This document shows positions 1 through 10,889 of a stretch of 64,000 nucleotides of DNA, piece after piece (positions within the stretch are counted from its first letter, which is position 1; each line of letters starts with the position of its first letter). Where the stretch lies: the NCBI GenBank assembly GCA_018389105.1, contig JACATO010001453.1:248001-312000 (forward strand), read 5' to 3'. This DNA comes from Nautilus pompilius (Eukaryota > Mollusca > Cephalopoda > Nautilida > Nautilidae). The notes under the pieces were generated by a model. It was not told where the DNA came from, made no database searches, and worked only from the letters and a program-made list of their open reading frames with translations. The position numbers and the translations under genes were made by a program.

Positions 1-1998
1 AGTTCTGCTAATTGTCCCACTTTTAATATGCTGGGTATACTTAAGTATTAATTGCCATATAGGTAAACCTGGGTAATTAAACAGGCTTTATTTTTTTGTT
101 TCTGCTCCTTGGTTGGATTTTGTTCACCAGTCTAACAAAATTATATTGGGCAGAGAGGAGGGTGTTTGATCATAGGTTGGCATCATATGTGAAAACAGCA
201 CTTAAAGATGTCTGTTTACTATGCATGTGCGTACAATATTTTTGTTTTTTAAAAAATTCCCTAAAGGTTGTGGTGATTGAATTCATACTGTTTTGTATAA
301 TCTATACAATACTTTGTGAATATTATTTAATGTATGTGTGAATATGCTATATCTTTTCTTGTATTTAATACAATTGGAAGTATACATTTTGTAGGAGAAT
401 GAACACACCTTTGAGGTTGTCTGCAGACAAAATAGTTCTTCAGTCCTTTAAACTGCTCCATCTCTCTCACTATCATTTAAAGAATCTTTAAATTGAAATG
501 TTTTTTATTTATTTACCTTGTTGTGGATGGGAGAGTAAAGAATTTTTTTTATGTTTTGATGCAGTTCTAAACCAGGGCTGTTGAGTCACAGTTTTTGTTC
601 TACTGCATCCATAATAAGAGAGTTGTTTTTTATTGCATTTACAGGTATTTTGACAATCAGTGAAAAAATCTGTGCCCGCTCAAAACTAATTTGGTCGACA
701 GTTAGATACAGCATTTTTTTTTGATGTGTATGTTGTACTACTGTATTCTCCGTTGCTCTATTTTTATATCTCTCTTATTTGATGTCAATAAAACCTTAAC
801 ATCTTTCTTTGTATTCAATTTAAGATAAGATAAATCCATTATTTTTCAATGCTAACATATTTTGATGTCTTGAAGATGAGTGTTTTAAAAGTGAAAAGGA
901 ACCAGCGATAAATTATACAGCCATGCTCAGAATTTTGTTTACAAATTCAACCGTTTTGCATGCATAAAATAAAATATACTTCTATTTTGGTTATAACTGG
1001 TTTTAGTTTCCAGACACTTTAAAGATCAAACAATCAATCATTCCTGTGGCCTAAGTCTTTGTCTTAAAACATGCAATTTTGTTGCTGGTCAACATTCTGT
1101 GTAAAAGCTATCATCATTGGTTACCTTGAGCACTTACCACAGCTTTGCTGAAGTTGGCTGATGAATGTGGAAAAACCAGCCTTACAACAGATGTTCCATT
1201 AATGTGTAGCCCTGCGGAATGTAATGAATTTTTTTGCACTTATCTACCATAAACCAGCATTTCTGCTAACTCTGGCAGGATGGGTACTATATGTAGACAA
1301 TGGGGACAGTTAAAGCCAACATATTTAGTGCACATCTTATGCTTACAAATCCTAAATGTCACTGGTTTTAAGATTTCACTCAGTCATTTTCAAGCCCAGA
1401 AGGGCCATACATACATTTTAAAACCATGCCCCTCTATTTTGTATCGCTTCAATTCAATCTTCCATAAACCACAATAAACAAAGATCACAGCTGTGTAGTT
1501 AAGAGATTACACATTTAATTTTAAATGCTCTATGCCATGCATTATAGGATGAACAGAAGGGCAGTGCTCTGTATATCTGCGAAATTGAAACATTTGGAAG
1601 ATTAACAGAGGAATTTACCCAGATAGCATAAGAGGGTTCCAAAGACTCCTAGCTTTTCCAGCTTTCTATGGATGGCAGCTGATTAATGTAGTTAGTTAAG
1701 CAACTGTTTCTGAAGTGCCAACTGTACACAGCCTCCTGGCAGCAGGGTTGGTCTGCCAATTTTGTATTTCTCTAGATTATCAGAAAAAGACAGCTAAAAT
1801 TGTTAATGTATTGTCGAATGAGGTTCATTGTGGCTTCTGTAACCAAATACATTTTCCTTTTTAAGAAACAAAGAAAATTTTTACAGTATAAGCAAGCGGA
1901 TAATCTGTCACTTTAAACAACAACAAAATATTAGTCAAGAAAAATGTATTATTTTAGTGTCAAATCCATCCGATTGGTTCATGCCATACAAGTAAACT
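1..1998. other. AT-rich flank downstream of the RMP24-like gene; no gene seen
   Basis: No open frame here has convincing coding character or matches a family I know. The stretch lies 3' of the last exon of the minus-strand RMP24-like gene and probably includes its 3' UTR. AATAAA-like hexamers occur on both strands, as expected by chance in such AT-rich DNA, so none is called. Confidence 0.4.
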
Positions 1999-2284
1999 TC
2001 ATAAACTCTGTAGGAACTCGGATAATGAATTATTCACAGAATCTTTTTTGTGTTGCTCATCAGCCAAGATCTTTTGTAGTCTCTGAAACCTGTTCTTCCC
2101 TTTCCATGCTTTGCCTTCTCTCCTACTTAGTGGGGTACTCTTCTTCAGCAGCAGCAGTGAAAATGAAGCAGCTTCGTTTCCTGTGCTTTTTGTTGAGCTG
2201 CTAACAGGTGTCTGTTTACGTGGAGTAAGCAAGCTGGGGGACTGAGCGCTGACTTCAGATGCTACCAGTGGAGTATTAGGGGTG
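1999..2284 (-). CDS. RMP24-like gene, terminal coding exon
   Basis: The acceptor is TTTTAATAG. The frame begins STPNTPLVAS, is Ser/Thr/Pro-rich, then gives KNRFQRLQKILADEQ and ends in SLSEFLQSL with TGA at 2001-1999. The end resembles the conserved C-terminal helix and FLSSL motif of vertebrate C18orf21. Confidence 0.7.
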
Positions 2285-5200
2285 CTATTAAAATAACAAA
2301 CATGGTGGTTTTAATAAATAATAAACGAACAGTGGGTTACATTAATCCATTTTGTTCTATAAAGCAAAAATATACTGGAGAACCCTCATGAACCATCACT
2401 TTGTTCAAAAATAAAGGTGAAAAGACATTTCTAAGCAACCATGCTATTCACTGACAGAAGACTGGTCTCTCTCAGTCAAAAACGTTTATTAATTTACAAG
2501 AGTCTATGGAAGAATCACAAAATCAAGGAGGAAGCATATTATCATAAGCTTTGGCAGGGTTTGAATTCTAGAAGTGAACTCCTGCTTAGTCTCCCTGAAG
2601 CCAAACCATTGAGAGGATATATTTATATTCAGTGCATTTTGAAGATGTCAGTGCTATAAAACGACATGTTTGGCATTAATTTCCAGTCTTATCTTTCAAC
2701 ATTCTGTATCTAAGAAGCCTTTATTACCATGAGTCTTATGTTAACCTGGAGTGCGGTAACTAGTCTTTAGCATATACACTCTTTTAAGGCCTCTAGATGA
2801 CATCAGCGTTATCATCAACTGATGAACATCTCTGATGTTGAAAGAGAATCCAGATTTGAGACCTTGATTTGAAATCAATATTTTAACTGGGTTTGGAAGT
2901 TGCTGTTTCATTGGAATTCTTTTTACATTCATCCATTAAGTCATAAAACAAATCTTCAAATTAATTCCATCTAGGTAGTAGTCGAAATTAATTTGGAATA
3001 CAGGGGCCTGGATAGGTCTTTGTGCTGGGAAACTTACAAGTTCCCCTCTAATTTTGTTATTATGCAAGTCTTCAGGTTCAAGAACACGTCATTGATGTGT
3101 TATCTATAGCAACAAGTGCTACTTGAAAGTTTGTCCATCACCACAGTATTGGTACTAAATTATGGTTCTAGCTTGCAAAACTGTAAATAACAGATACAGG
3201 TCAATTCAAAAGTAGACAACCCTCATGAAGCCACCAGGGAATGATTTGCAAAACAGTAATAACACCAGCTGATAAACCTAGAGAGTGGCAGTGGGGACAA
3301 ACTTCAGATTCATTTCTGCACTTGTCACAGCTAATTTAACGAGTGGAATAAACCGTCACCTTTAGCTTCTAGCTAACAAAGCAACGGTAATCTGCCGGTA
3401 AAGCATCTTGTGAACAATGAAATCTACTTTCAACAATTTTGTGTCAATTCTTACTGACGTCTTGCTTATGTTAACATTTTGCTGAAATGTTTTCGCTAAT
3501 AACATGCAGTAATCAGCTAGCATGTATTTCCTTCAAGAGGAATTCAATTCAAGGGAACAATGCCAGCTTGCCTGTTTTGAGGCTTTGCAGTCACTTTGTC
3601 AAAGAAAGTAAAATATTCAACTGCATAACTTTATTTCAGCAGTGTAGGTGAATGGAATCGGAAAGTCAGTTACAGTGTCTGCCATCCCCTCCCACACAAG
3701 CAAGCTTGGGCATTAGAACAGTGTGATGGTTTACCTGCTGGACAAATGAAGACCTCTTTCTTTTAATTCTAAAATGGACAACTCATGCAAATTTGTTTTC
3801 AGTTTGGACTTTTTCTTGGATTTCTTGCGTCTATTTACTGAAATTAAAAGAACATTATTTGTTAGATATATTTTTAATTCTAGTTTGAGTTCAGAAGCAC
3901 CCTGCGCAAAACTCTGCCAAATTAATTACAATTATTTGAAGTGTTCAAGACATTTTGGGATTCATTCAGATTGTTTGTGGGTTTCCATGACAACCTTAAG
4001 AAAACCTGGTAAAATCAGGATTGGTATCAATGAGAATTACTGACATTTTAATAGAGGATTCAGGTAGCTAACGAAAGAAAGAAATAAGCGAAAATTACAA
4101 ACTAAAACCTGTAAACTATCTCATGTACAAAGGCGTATCAAATGAAAGCTAAGGAGCAGTGAAAAAGCAATAACCATTTCGCTAACAGGAATCTAGATGC
4201 AGTTTATTCTCCAATGATAGTGTCCTGTGCACCTCTGTAGCCTGGTTAACCGGCACTCGATCTTTCTGTATGCGCCACCGTTTTCACTTCACCACCGTCA
4301 ATCGCTTGGATGTCAGCCAGTCTGCAATAACAGACAAGTCAGTCACCAGGAACCAGTATAGCAATCTTTCTATAGTACAAGAAACTGCAAATCAGATGTT
4401 CCAATCCAGCAGAAAATTGCGAGGAAAGCTCTGAGCATCATCCACTAGCGACTGCACTAATGATGCTAGACATCGCATCTCACAGTGGACGTGTTAGCTA
4501 TGTGGGAACAGACAATCCACTGCCAAAACTGTCAAGTTTACACAAAGACATCTGAGCTCATTCAACAACATGCTGGTGCATTCAACTGCATGAGTGAAAG
4601 TAAAATAAATAAAGTCAATTTTACTCTTTACGACTAAGTGTCCAAATAGTTAAGGAGTTTCTCCCCGTCCCACCCATTCTTTTCAGGAGCAAAATGCCAA
4701 ACAAAGCAAATACAACAGAACCAGAGACACACTCTGGTATTTTGATGCAGCAAAATTTAACCTCAAAGAATAAAAATATAAAAGTGAACAGACAAATTGA
4801 AATAAGGCGTATCAACAAACCAGGTTCAATGGCTTCGGGTACTGGCTGGACCATCTTTCTCGTCTGACCTTTCACCTTCACTGTTTTCCCACAACACTTG
4901 CATTTTATGCACTAATTAGTAAAGAAAAAGAATTCCCGAATACTGCTTTTAAAAAACAGAGAGAACGGTCAGCGTAGATTTTGAGTACAGATACATATAT
5001 AAAAGCTTGAGAGAATTATTCATGGTTTAAAGAGAATAAAGTTTGGTAGAATCCGTGTTACCAGAGGTCAATAAAAAGGATAATATGAAAATAAGTATGA
5101 ACATCTTTGTGTCCACAGCTTACTGGTTGAATCTGTCTTCTGATGTCAAATGTTCTACTTAACAAGATGGCCACAATAACACATGGACGTTTACAGCAAC

Positions 5201-8200
5201 AGAAGATCCCAGCTCAAGCTACTTATATATTTAAGAGGTGTTTTTTTTTAAATTAAAAAAATAGCTACTGCAAATTATCATTGATGCCAGGGGTCACCAA
5301 ACATTTTTCACAGTGGGCCGGATAACTGAAAGAATGACGAGCGCGGGCCGCATAATCATTCTGTTCAATACTTGCAAGCCAGAACGAAAGCTCTGGGAAA
5401 AAAGACGAAACACTAAGTTTAGCATTCCATGTTAATCATGGGTGAGTGGCGTGCAATGCACAGAAAACAAAGACAACCAACATATTTATTTACTAACAAG
5501 TTATCAAAGAAGGCGACATTAGCAAAAATATAGTTACATCAGACCTAGTGTGCACATATCCGAATCTTACAAACTAAGCAGCAAAAAAGGTTAGTGAGAT
5601 TTGTGAAACTGACGTTTGGCTTTCAAGATATCATCAATGTTTGGTTTGGAATTGCTGCATCCAATCAAGAGAATTGCTTTCAAATGTTCATCAGTCAATC
5701 TCGTTCGATGTGTTGACTTCACATACTTCATTTTTGAAAATGTTTGCTCACAGACATAAGTTGTTCCAAACAATGATGCCATCATACCAGTGACTAATTT
5801 CTTCAATTTCGGAAACTCAACATCAGGTAAGAAGTGGTAAAATTCAACAAGTTTTCCTTCTATGTGCTTCTCTTTCAACAAGTCATTTGCTCGCTAATCA
5901 ATGAGCTCCAACAGTAGTTCAACTGGCACATCATCAAGGTTACAATCAAACGGATTCTGGAACAGAAGAATGTCACTCTCAATTCTGTCGAGATCTGAAA
6001 ATCTCTCCATCTTTGAAACAGTGAAAATGAGAGAAGTTTTCTCCTTCCAGTTGTGCTTCAAACAATGACAGCTTTCTCCGAAATCCTTTGATGATTCTGT
6101 AGAGATCACAGACGAGGTTATCCTTTCCCTGAAGTTTCAAGTTCAGTTCATTCATGTGGGATGTAATGTCGACCAAAAATGACAACTTTGACAGCCAGGT
6201 AGGATCTGACAGCTGTGGATCAGCTCTATCTTTTTTAGTGAGAAAAACATCTATTTCGTTTCAGAGCTTGTAAAAACGAAACAGGACTTTACCGCAGCTG
6301 AGCCACCTCACTGCTGTGTGATAAGGCAAGTCACAGAAATCAGAATTAATTTCTTCAAGAAAAGCCTGGAACTGACTGGTTTCAGTACACAAGAAATATC
6401 CAAGTCTCTCCCACAGAGTGCTTGCTGATGTATGATGCAGTGTATGAACAGAGCGCCCGGAATTTGCAAATCTTCCAACTGAGTCCTGATCTGCCCGACC
6501 AGACCTTTCCTCACTCCAGCCATGTTTTCTCCTCCATCAACTGTAACACCTCGAAGCTGATTCCACTGAAGGTTATAGTCTTGCAAAGTCTTCTGCACTT
6601 CCATGAAAATGTCTTTTCCAGTTGTTGTTCCATGCATGCAGCAAACGGATGCCAACTCTTCCGTTATCTGAAAGTCCAAATTGACACCACGAATGAACAC
6701 AAGAAGTTGTGACGTACTCGAGAGATCAGTAGACTCATCCAGCGCCAGAGAATACCACAACAAGTTCCTAGCTTTCTCGCGTATCTGTAGCACTATGTTC
6801 TCTCCAAGTTCTTCTGTTCTCCGCACAACTGAACTTGCCGAAAGGCTGATACTTCCAAACAAATCGGCTTTCTCAGGACACAAGTCATTTGCTGCTTCCA
6901 TCATACACTCTTTGATGAAGTTGCCATCAGTAAACGGTTTTCCTCGCTCTGCCAACTTATGCACTATTTTGTAACTTGTACGAGTGACAGATTCATTTTC
7001 AGCAAACTTTCTCGTGAAGAGATTTCTTTGAGTTTCTAAACCACGTTTCATGGACTCATATTTCTCAGAGCGTAACTTTCCAGAAAACTTTGAATATGTT
7101 GATAGATGTTTTGTTTCATAGTGACGCCGAAGATTGTACTCTTTCAAAACGGCAACACTTTCGCTGCAGACCACGCAACTAGCTTTCTGGTCCTTTGTTT
7201 CCACAAAGAAGTACTTTACTCCCCATTCTTCATTGAAAACGCGACACTCGGCGTCCACTTTTCTTTTCTTAGTAGCCATAATAAAGGGTGAAGAAAACAG
7301 CCTAGAGACCAGCTCGATTAACACCTTGACCGGGGAATTTTTCTGAGCCTTCTTGCCCATGTTTAAAAATTTTATTTCACAACATCTCGTGTTCCATCCG
7401 TTTTATCACGCAAATGCAAGTACCGTCGGCGGGCCTGATGAACTGACGTCGCGGGCCGTAGTTTGGTGACCCCTGATTGATGCACTCAAAAACAGTCCGT
7501 AATAAGGTGATGGAAAATACCTGATCTGTCTGTCTACTTTGTTTTTAGATTTAAGAACAGCGATGATGAAGTTGAAACATGAGTCCCATGCTGACTTTTC
7601 AGTGCAGTTCAGCGCCGCCACAAAACAAAGAGGTGGAAACGCGATGCACGAGTCAACCATATTATATTGTATTTAGCCACCATTTGCCTAATAAACTAAT
7701 TTCAAGCTAATCTGTCTATGAGTAAAATGACTGTAGGAACCAATCGTCTGTCATCAAGACTGGGACCATTACTCAGTGGCCAATGCACCAAGCTCAGTCA
7801 TTAGATAAAAATAGAAAATTACCATTCTGTTGGCACTAGTCAAGTACCATATCAGCAGGCGTTTCTGATACTTTCCAAGACGTTTTTGATTTTCCTGGTA
7901 CTTCCTCATCAGCTTCCGAATTTGCTTTGTTAGTTTTACTTTGGGTAGGAGACGTACACTAATGGAGTCGGGATGGTAGAAGTTACTGCAGTAAGGACAC
8001 ATCGCCTCACTGGAGTCTGTCACTAACAAAATAAGCAGCAAGAGAAAGAGACATTGCAATACTGGAGTTTGCATATACAGAAAATAGAAGCTTGGTTTGG
8101 GTATTTGCAATCACCTTATTGCTATTATTAATAATATCAACATTTCAGCACTCTACTTTCTTGTTGCCATCATCACCTGTTTATTGAGTACAATCACATT

Positions 8201-9416
8201 AACCTGCAGATTATGTTTTGCTGGTCTTCCCATTTGGTTGCCTTGATTTTGTCTATAATTTCTTCAGGGTTTATCACCAACCCACCCCTCCGCTAGAGAA
8301 TTTCGGGCAGACAATTTAAAGAAAAAAGTATATTGAGAGCTCAGAGAATAATCGGGTTTCTCTTGTACACTGGCATTTTATCGAAGAATTCTTGCCACTA
8401 ATTGTCTTTTTAATAAATAAGGGAAAATTAAAATTTGCCTATTTACAATGTTTATAACAACATCCACCTTAACAAAGAAAAATCTAATTTATTGGTAAAC
8501 TTGAGGCAATAGTGGGAATAGCAAAACAAGTGAAACACTAAACACTATTTCACAACTGCCAGTTACAAGGTTCTTTCTTTTGTACAAGTCCTTAGGGAAA
8601 AGGGTGCAGTAGAATGCTACTGGTTCTAACAATTCTAAGAAATTGTTTTCTCGTATCCAATCATGACACAATCTTAGCTACTTTGTAATTATGACCTCTG
8701 GTATAAATTACCGCAGATAGCCAAAACAGTCTGTTATTGTCTCCTCACTCAAACCCTACCCCTGCCAATTATTTTGAAAATTTCTAGAATTCAAACTTGG
8801 TAGATCTAATATTTTAAATTCATTCTTCTTCATATTCCAAATGCTTAGGAGCTGGAAATATTCTAGTAAATGCATGTTAATTTCCCTAATAAATCAATGT
8901 CTTTTCTTGACTAAAGACTCCCTTTCAGGTTATTTAAGTAGACAAACCAAAGACTTATGCAATGCAAATGGGAGTCAACAATCTACAAGCCTGGAACGTT
9001 AGATTTTGACAAAATGCAAAATGATCTTGACATTGATGAAGCCAATACAGGTCATAATAACGATAATGTCAGTGCTGCATTAAAATGTTCACAAAACCGG
9101 TTTACTACAATGGTCGTCCTTTCATAATGATGAGAAAATTTCTGATGTAAAATACAGTAAGAATAGTAACCGATCCATATTTGGTAGTTTGGCACCATAG
9201 TCGAAGTTATCAATAAGCTGACTCAAATGCTAACGTACTACTAGCTACCAGTTACTAATTGTCTTAAGGTTTCCTCAAAAAAACTTTCAAATAATAAAGT
9301 TAAAGTGTTCAATTTAACAGTAACAGTTTTAAATGAACAAGAAATATTACGGTAGTTTCTGATAACATGGGGTTCACTCACCTGCTTCACTTTCTGACAT
9401 TTCTTTTATCTTATAC
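1999..9416 (-). CDS. C18orf21/RMP24-like protein (UPF0711), five exons
   Basis: Exons in transcript order are 9416-9382, 8022-7823, 4911-4821, 3837-3735 and 2284-1999. All junctions are GT..AG and the phases agree (1, 0, 1, 2). From the first ATG (9400-9398) the model gives about 232 residues; vertebrate C18orf21 is about 220. Recognition rests on a CPYC followed by a VRLxPKxxLT-type motif, a second zinc knuckle CKCC followed by GKTVK, a lysine-rich linker, and a C-terminal FLQSL resembling the FLSSL of vertebrates. The two CxxC pairs suggest a zinc ribbon. Human C18orf21 is reported to be an RNase MRP-specific subunit (RMP24), so a nuclear or nucleolar role in rRNA processing is inferred. 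The frame stays open upstream of the first ATG to the acceptor at 9417, so another 5' exon covering the ~35 N-terminal residues of the vertebrate protein may be missing from the model. A hAT element sits in the second intron. Confidence 0.72.
2285..3734 (-). other. Last intron of the RMP24-like gene
   Basis: An AT-rich intron bounded by GTAAAC (3' to the linker exon) and TTTTAATAG. No RNA gene, repeat unit or further exon was recognised. Confidence 0.55.
3735..3837 (-). CDS. RMP24-like gene, lysine-rich linker exon
   Basis: The acceptor TTTCAG follows a T-rich tract, and the donor is GTAAAC. It has 33 full codons starting NRRKKSKKKSKLK, probably a nuclear localisation or RNA-contact segment, and ends in phase 2 to match the last exon. 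Sequence similarity here is weak; the call rests on phase, splice sites and position. Confidence 0.6.
3838..4820 (-). other. Intron between CKCC exon and linker exon
   Basis: It contains a decoy acceptor-like TTATTGCAG (minus strand, near 4322) followed by about 25 open codons, but the phase does not fit the gene. Nothing else was recognised. Confidence 0.5.
4821..4911 (-). CDS. RMP24-like gene, exon with second zinc knuckle (CKCC)
   Basis: A pyrimidine-rich acceptor ends in AATTAG, and the donor is GTTTGT. The 30 codons begin CIKCKCCGKTVKVKG, matching the ITCKTCNRTVK region of the vertebrate protein, and complete the two CxxC pairs. It starts in phase 0 and ends with one base of a valine codon. 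Confidence 0.72.
5288..7475 (-). mobile_element. Complete-length hAT transposon with TIRs and TSD
   Basis: The ends are 15-bp perfect inverted repeats, CAGGGGTCACCAAAC at 5288 and its complement ending at 7475. They are flanked by identical 8-bp direct repeats ATTGATGC at 5280-5287 and 7476-7483. An 8-bp duplication and CAGGGGT ends are typical of hAT elements. The interior holds a decayed transposase on the minus strand. Confidence 0.93.
5591..7360 (-). pseudogene. hAT transposase, ZBED/GTF2IRD2-like, frameshifted
   Basis: The first open segment (7360-6308, 350 codons) carries an N-terminal zinc finger of the BED type around CVVCSES..RRHYETKH (about residues 60-85) and the RNase H-like region with ALDESTD and TVDGGENMAG (first catalytic aspartates), followed by a CxxHC-like IHCIIHQQALC. 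The frame then breaks near 6310 and continues in pieces: 6185-5979 (VDITSHMNELNLKLQGKD), 6109-5894, and 5881-5591, the hAT C-terminal dimerisation region with SLFGTTYVCEQTFSKMK and TRLTDEHL. This order matches SCAND3/ZBED/GTF2IRD2-type hAT proteins. Several breaks make it non-functional as written. Confidence 0.88.
7823..8022 (-). CDS. RMP24-like gene, exon with first zinc knuckle (CPYC)
   Basis: The acceptor is GTTAG and the donor GTAATT. It carries residues TDSSEAMCPYC, then VRLLPKVKLTKQIRKL and a basic helix, and ends in phase 0 at NRM. CPYC supplies the first half of the proposed zinc ribbon. Confidence 0.75.
8023..9381 (-). other. First recognised intron of the RMP24-like gene
   Basis: AT-rich, with no further exon, RNA gene or transposon end seen. 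It runs from GTGAGT to GTTAG. Confidence 0.5.
9382..9416 (-). CDS. RMP24-like gene, first recognised coding exon (35 nt)
   Basis: It is bounded by an acceptor CAG (minus strand) and the donor GTGAGT. It reads YKIKEMSESEA plus one base, which joins the next exon to give a valine codon. The methionine in this exon is the first available start, but the frame is open back to the acceptor. Confidence 0.6.
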
Positions 9417-10597
9417 CTGAGAAAAGAAAATGTACAAAATCCTAAGTGTTATTATACAAGCAAATCATATGCTTGGCCAAACAGACAACTAAAATAACTT
9501 TCTAATTATACACAGATTTTTAAGATGTTAAATGCCTCATACTTCCCAAGCTTCTTCAGTTAGTAGTACCAAGGTTATTTTCAAATATAAATCACTTCAT
9601 CTAGTCCAGGAAGAGAGTTGAAAGTTAAGCTGTTGTGAACTTAGGTTCACAGACTGCATTACACAGATCAGTCGCTGTTCGTGACAAAAAACTCAAAGTT
9701 ACCACTTACCACCACCATGTTACTGAAAGATCTGTTATGCAAATAATGATTAAGATACCAGTAGTTTCAAATATTCCACAATTAAATAATAACTGAAAAA
9801 CACCGAGGAGTTGGAGGCTATCGGCTAAGCAAGGTGTTGCTAACTTTGTGGAAGAACATCTAAGCCTTAGCCACCTTGATTCCCTTAAGGGTTTGCACAG
9901 TGTCTAGGTGAGAAACCAAGAGTTTTCAGTGCTATTCCCAGTACATCTCTCGGTTAAATAATAATAATAATAATCATCTAGAAAACTAAGCTGGGACCCG
10001 AGTGAACAGCTTTCATCTGCCAATTCAATCTAAATGAAGATTTATTAAGGCTATTTTGTTGTAGGGAGCTAAATGCACATGGGGCGGTTTCCTCCTCAGG
10101 ATGCTGGCCCATGGGATAGATCAGCCCATGTTGTAATTACTGTGTTTCATTGTTAAGTAAAATAATTTCTTCAGTGAGAATAAGTGGTAGCTGACCAACT
10201 TCTCTCACTCAGGCACTATTTCAGGTGTCACAGATGAAGGTCCCTAAAAAAAATGGTGGAGGCAGTAATTGATTCTTCTTCTTTTTCTTATTTTAGAGAA
10301 GAATCGTTTATACAGGCATACAACTGGCAATGAAGCCTCTGAAAACAAAGATTCCTTTTTTTCTTAAAATTTAAAAAATAATAAGAAATAAAGAAATCAA
10401 TGGCTTCCAACAAGACCACATCGCCATAGTCTTCTGTTTTGATTTCAGCCAATCAGAACGAAGTGCGCCATTACAAAATAACCGCCATCAGTGCAAACCT
10501 AACGCCCAACATACGCACGGATTGTATCTCACCATTTCTCCTTTTAATTGAAAATATTCATTATTAGCTGCCTCTATGCAAGCCGAGCGGCCATCAA
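9417..10597. other. Upstream region of the RMP24-like gene
   Basis: A GCCAATCAG motif (CCAAT-box-like) lies near 10447 next to a locally GC-richer stretch up to 10600. This could be the promoter or first exon area of the minus-strand gene. I could not place an upstream coding exon that joins exon 9416-9382 convincingly. Confidence 0.3.
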
Positions 10598-10790
10598 GTG
10601 GTAGTGATGTGTGTGTGTGTGTGGTCTATCTCACAGGATGTAAAAATGCAGGCCATACGACGAGTTGAGGCAGGGGAGAAGAAGTGCAACGTGGCTCGGT
10701 CCACATGGAAAACTTCAGTTAAAACGGCAGGTATATCGGCTGCTAAGAAATTAACTCGCACGAGCAGCAGCGTAATGGAGAATTAAAGAT
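10598..10790 (+). mobile_element. Tigger/pogo transposase N-terminal remnant
   Basis: The frame reads DVKMQAIRRVEAGEKKCNVARS, the typical first helix-turn-helix of Tigger/CENP-B-like transposases. It passes straight to STWKTSVKTAGISAAKK, suggesting an internal deletion of the usual intervening residues. No DDE domain follows. Confidence 0.6.
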
Positions 10791-10889
10791 TTTTGGAAAT
10801 ATTATAATATAAAGAAAATGACTGATAACACGAGACGCCGTGAACAGGGTGTGGACAGATATCGTCAATGGTTTTGCTGGCTTCTTTTT

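Larger units (their letters stand above)
4912..7822 (-). other. RMP24-like intron carrying a hAT insertion
   Basis: This intron is about 2.9 kb, of which 2,196 bp are the hAT element plus its duplicated target. Without it the intron would be about 0.7 kb. The hAT coding strand is the same as the host gene's. Confidence 0.6.

Noticed and set aside
4864..4881. An acceptor giving VKGQTRKM immediately after NRM in the RMP24-like gene
   Set aside because: The pyrimidine tract is poor and the second CxxC pair would be lost. The acceptor at 4912 has a good tract, fits phase 0 and restores the knuckle.
9680..9730. Donor-like GTAAGT on the minus strand as end of an upstream RMP24-like exon
   Set aside because: The phase would fit, but the resulting residues (LSVTWWW) do not resemble the vertebrate N-terminus and no acceptor or start supports it.
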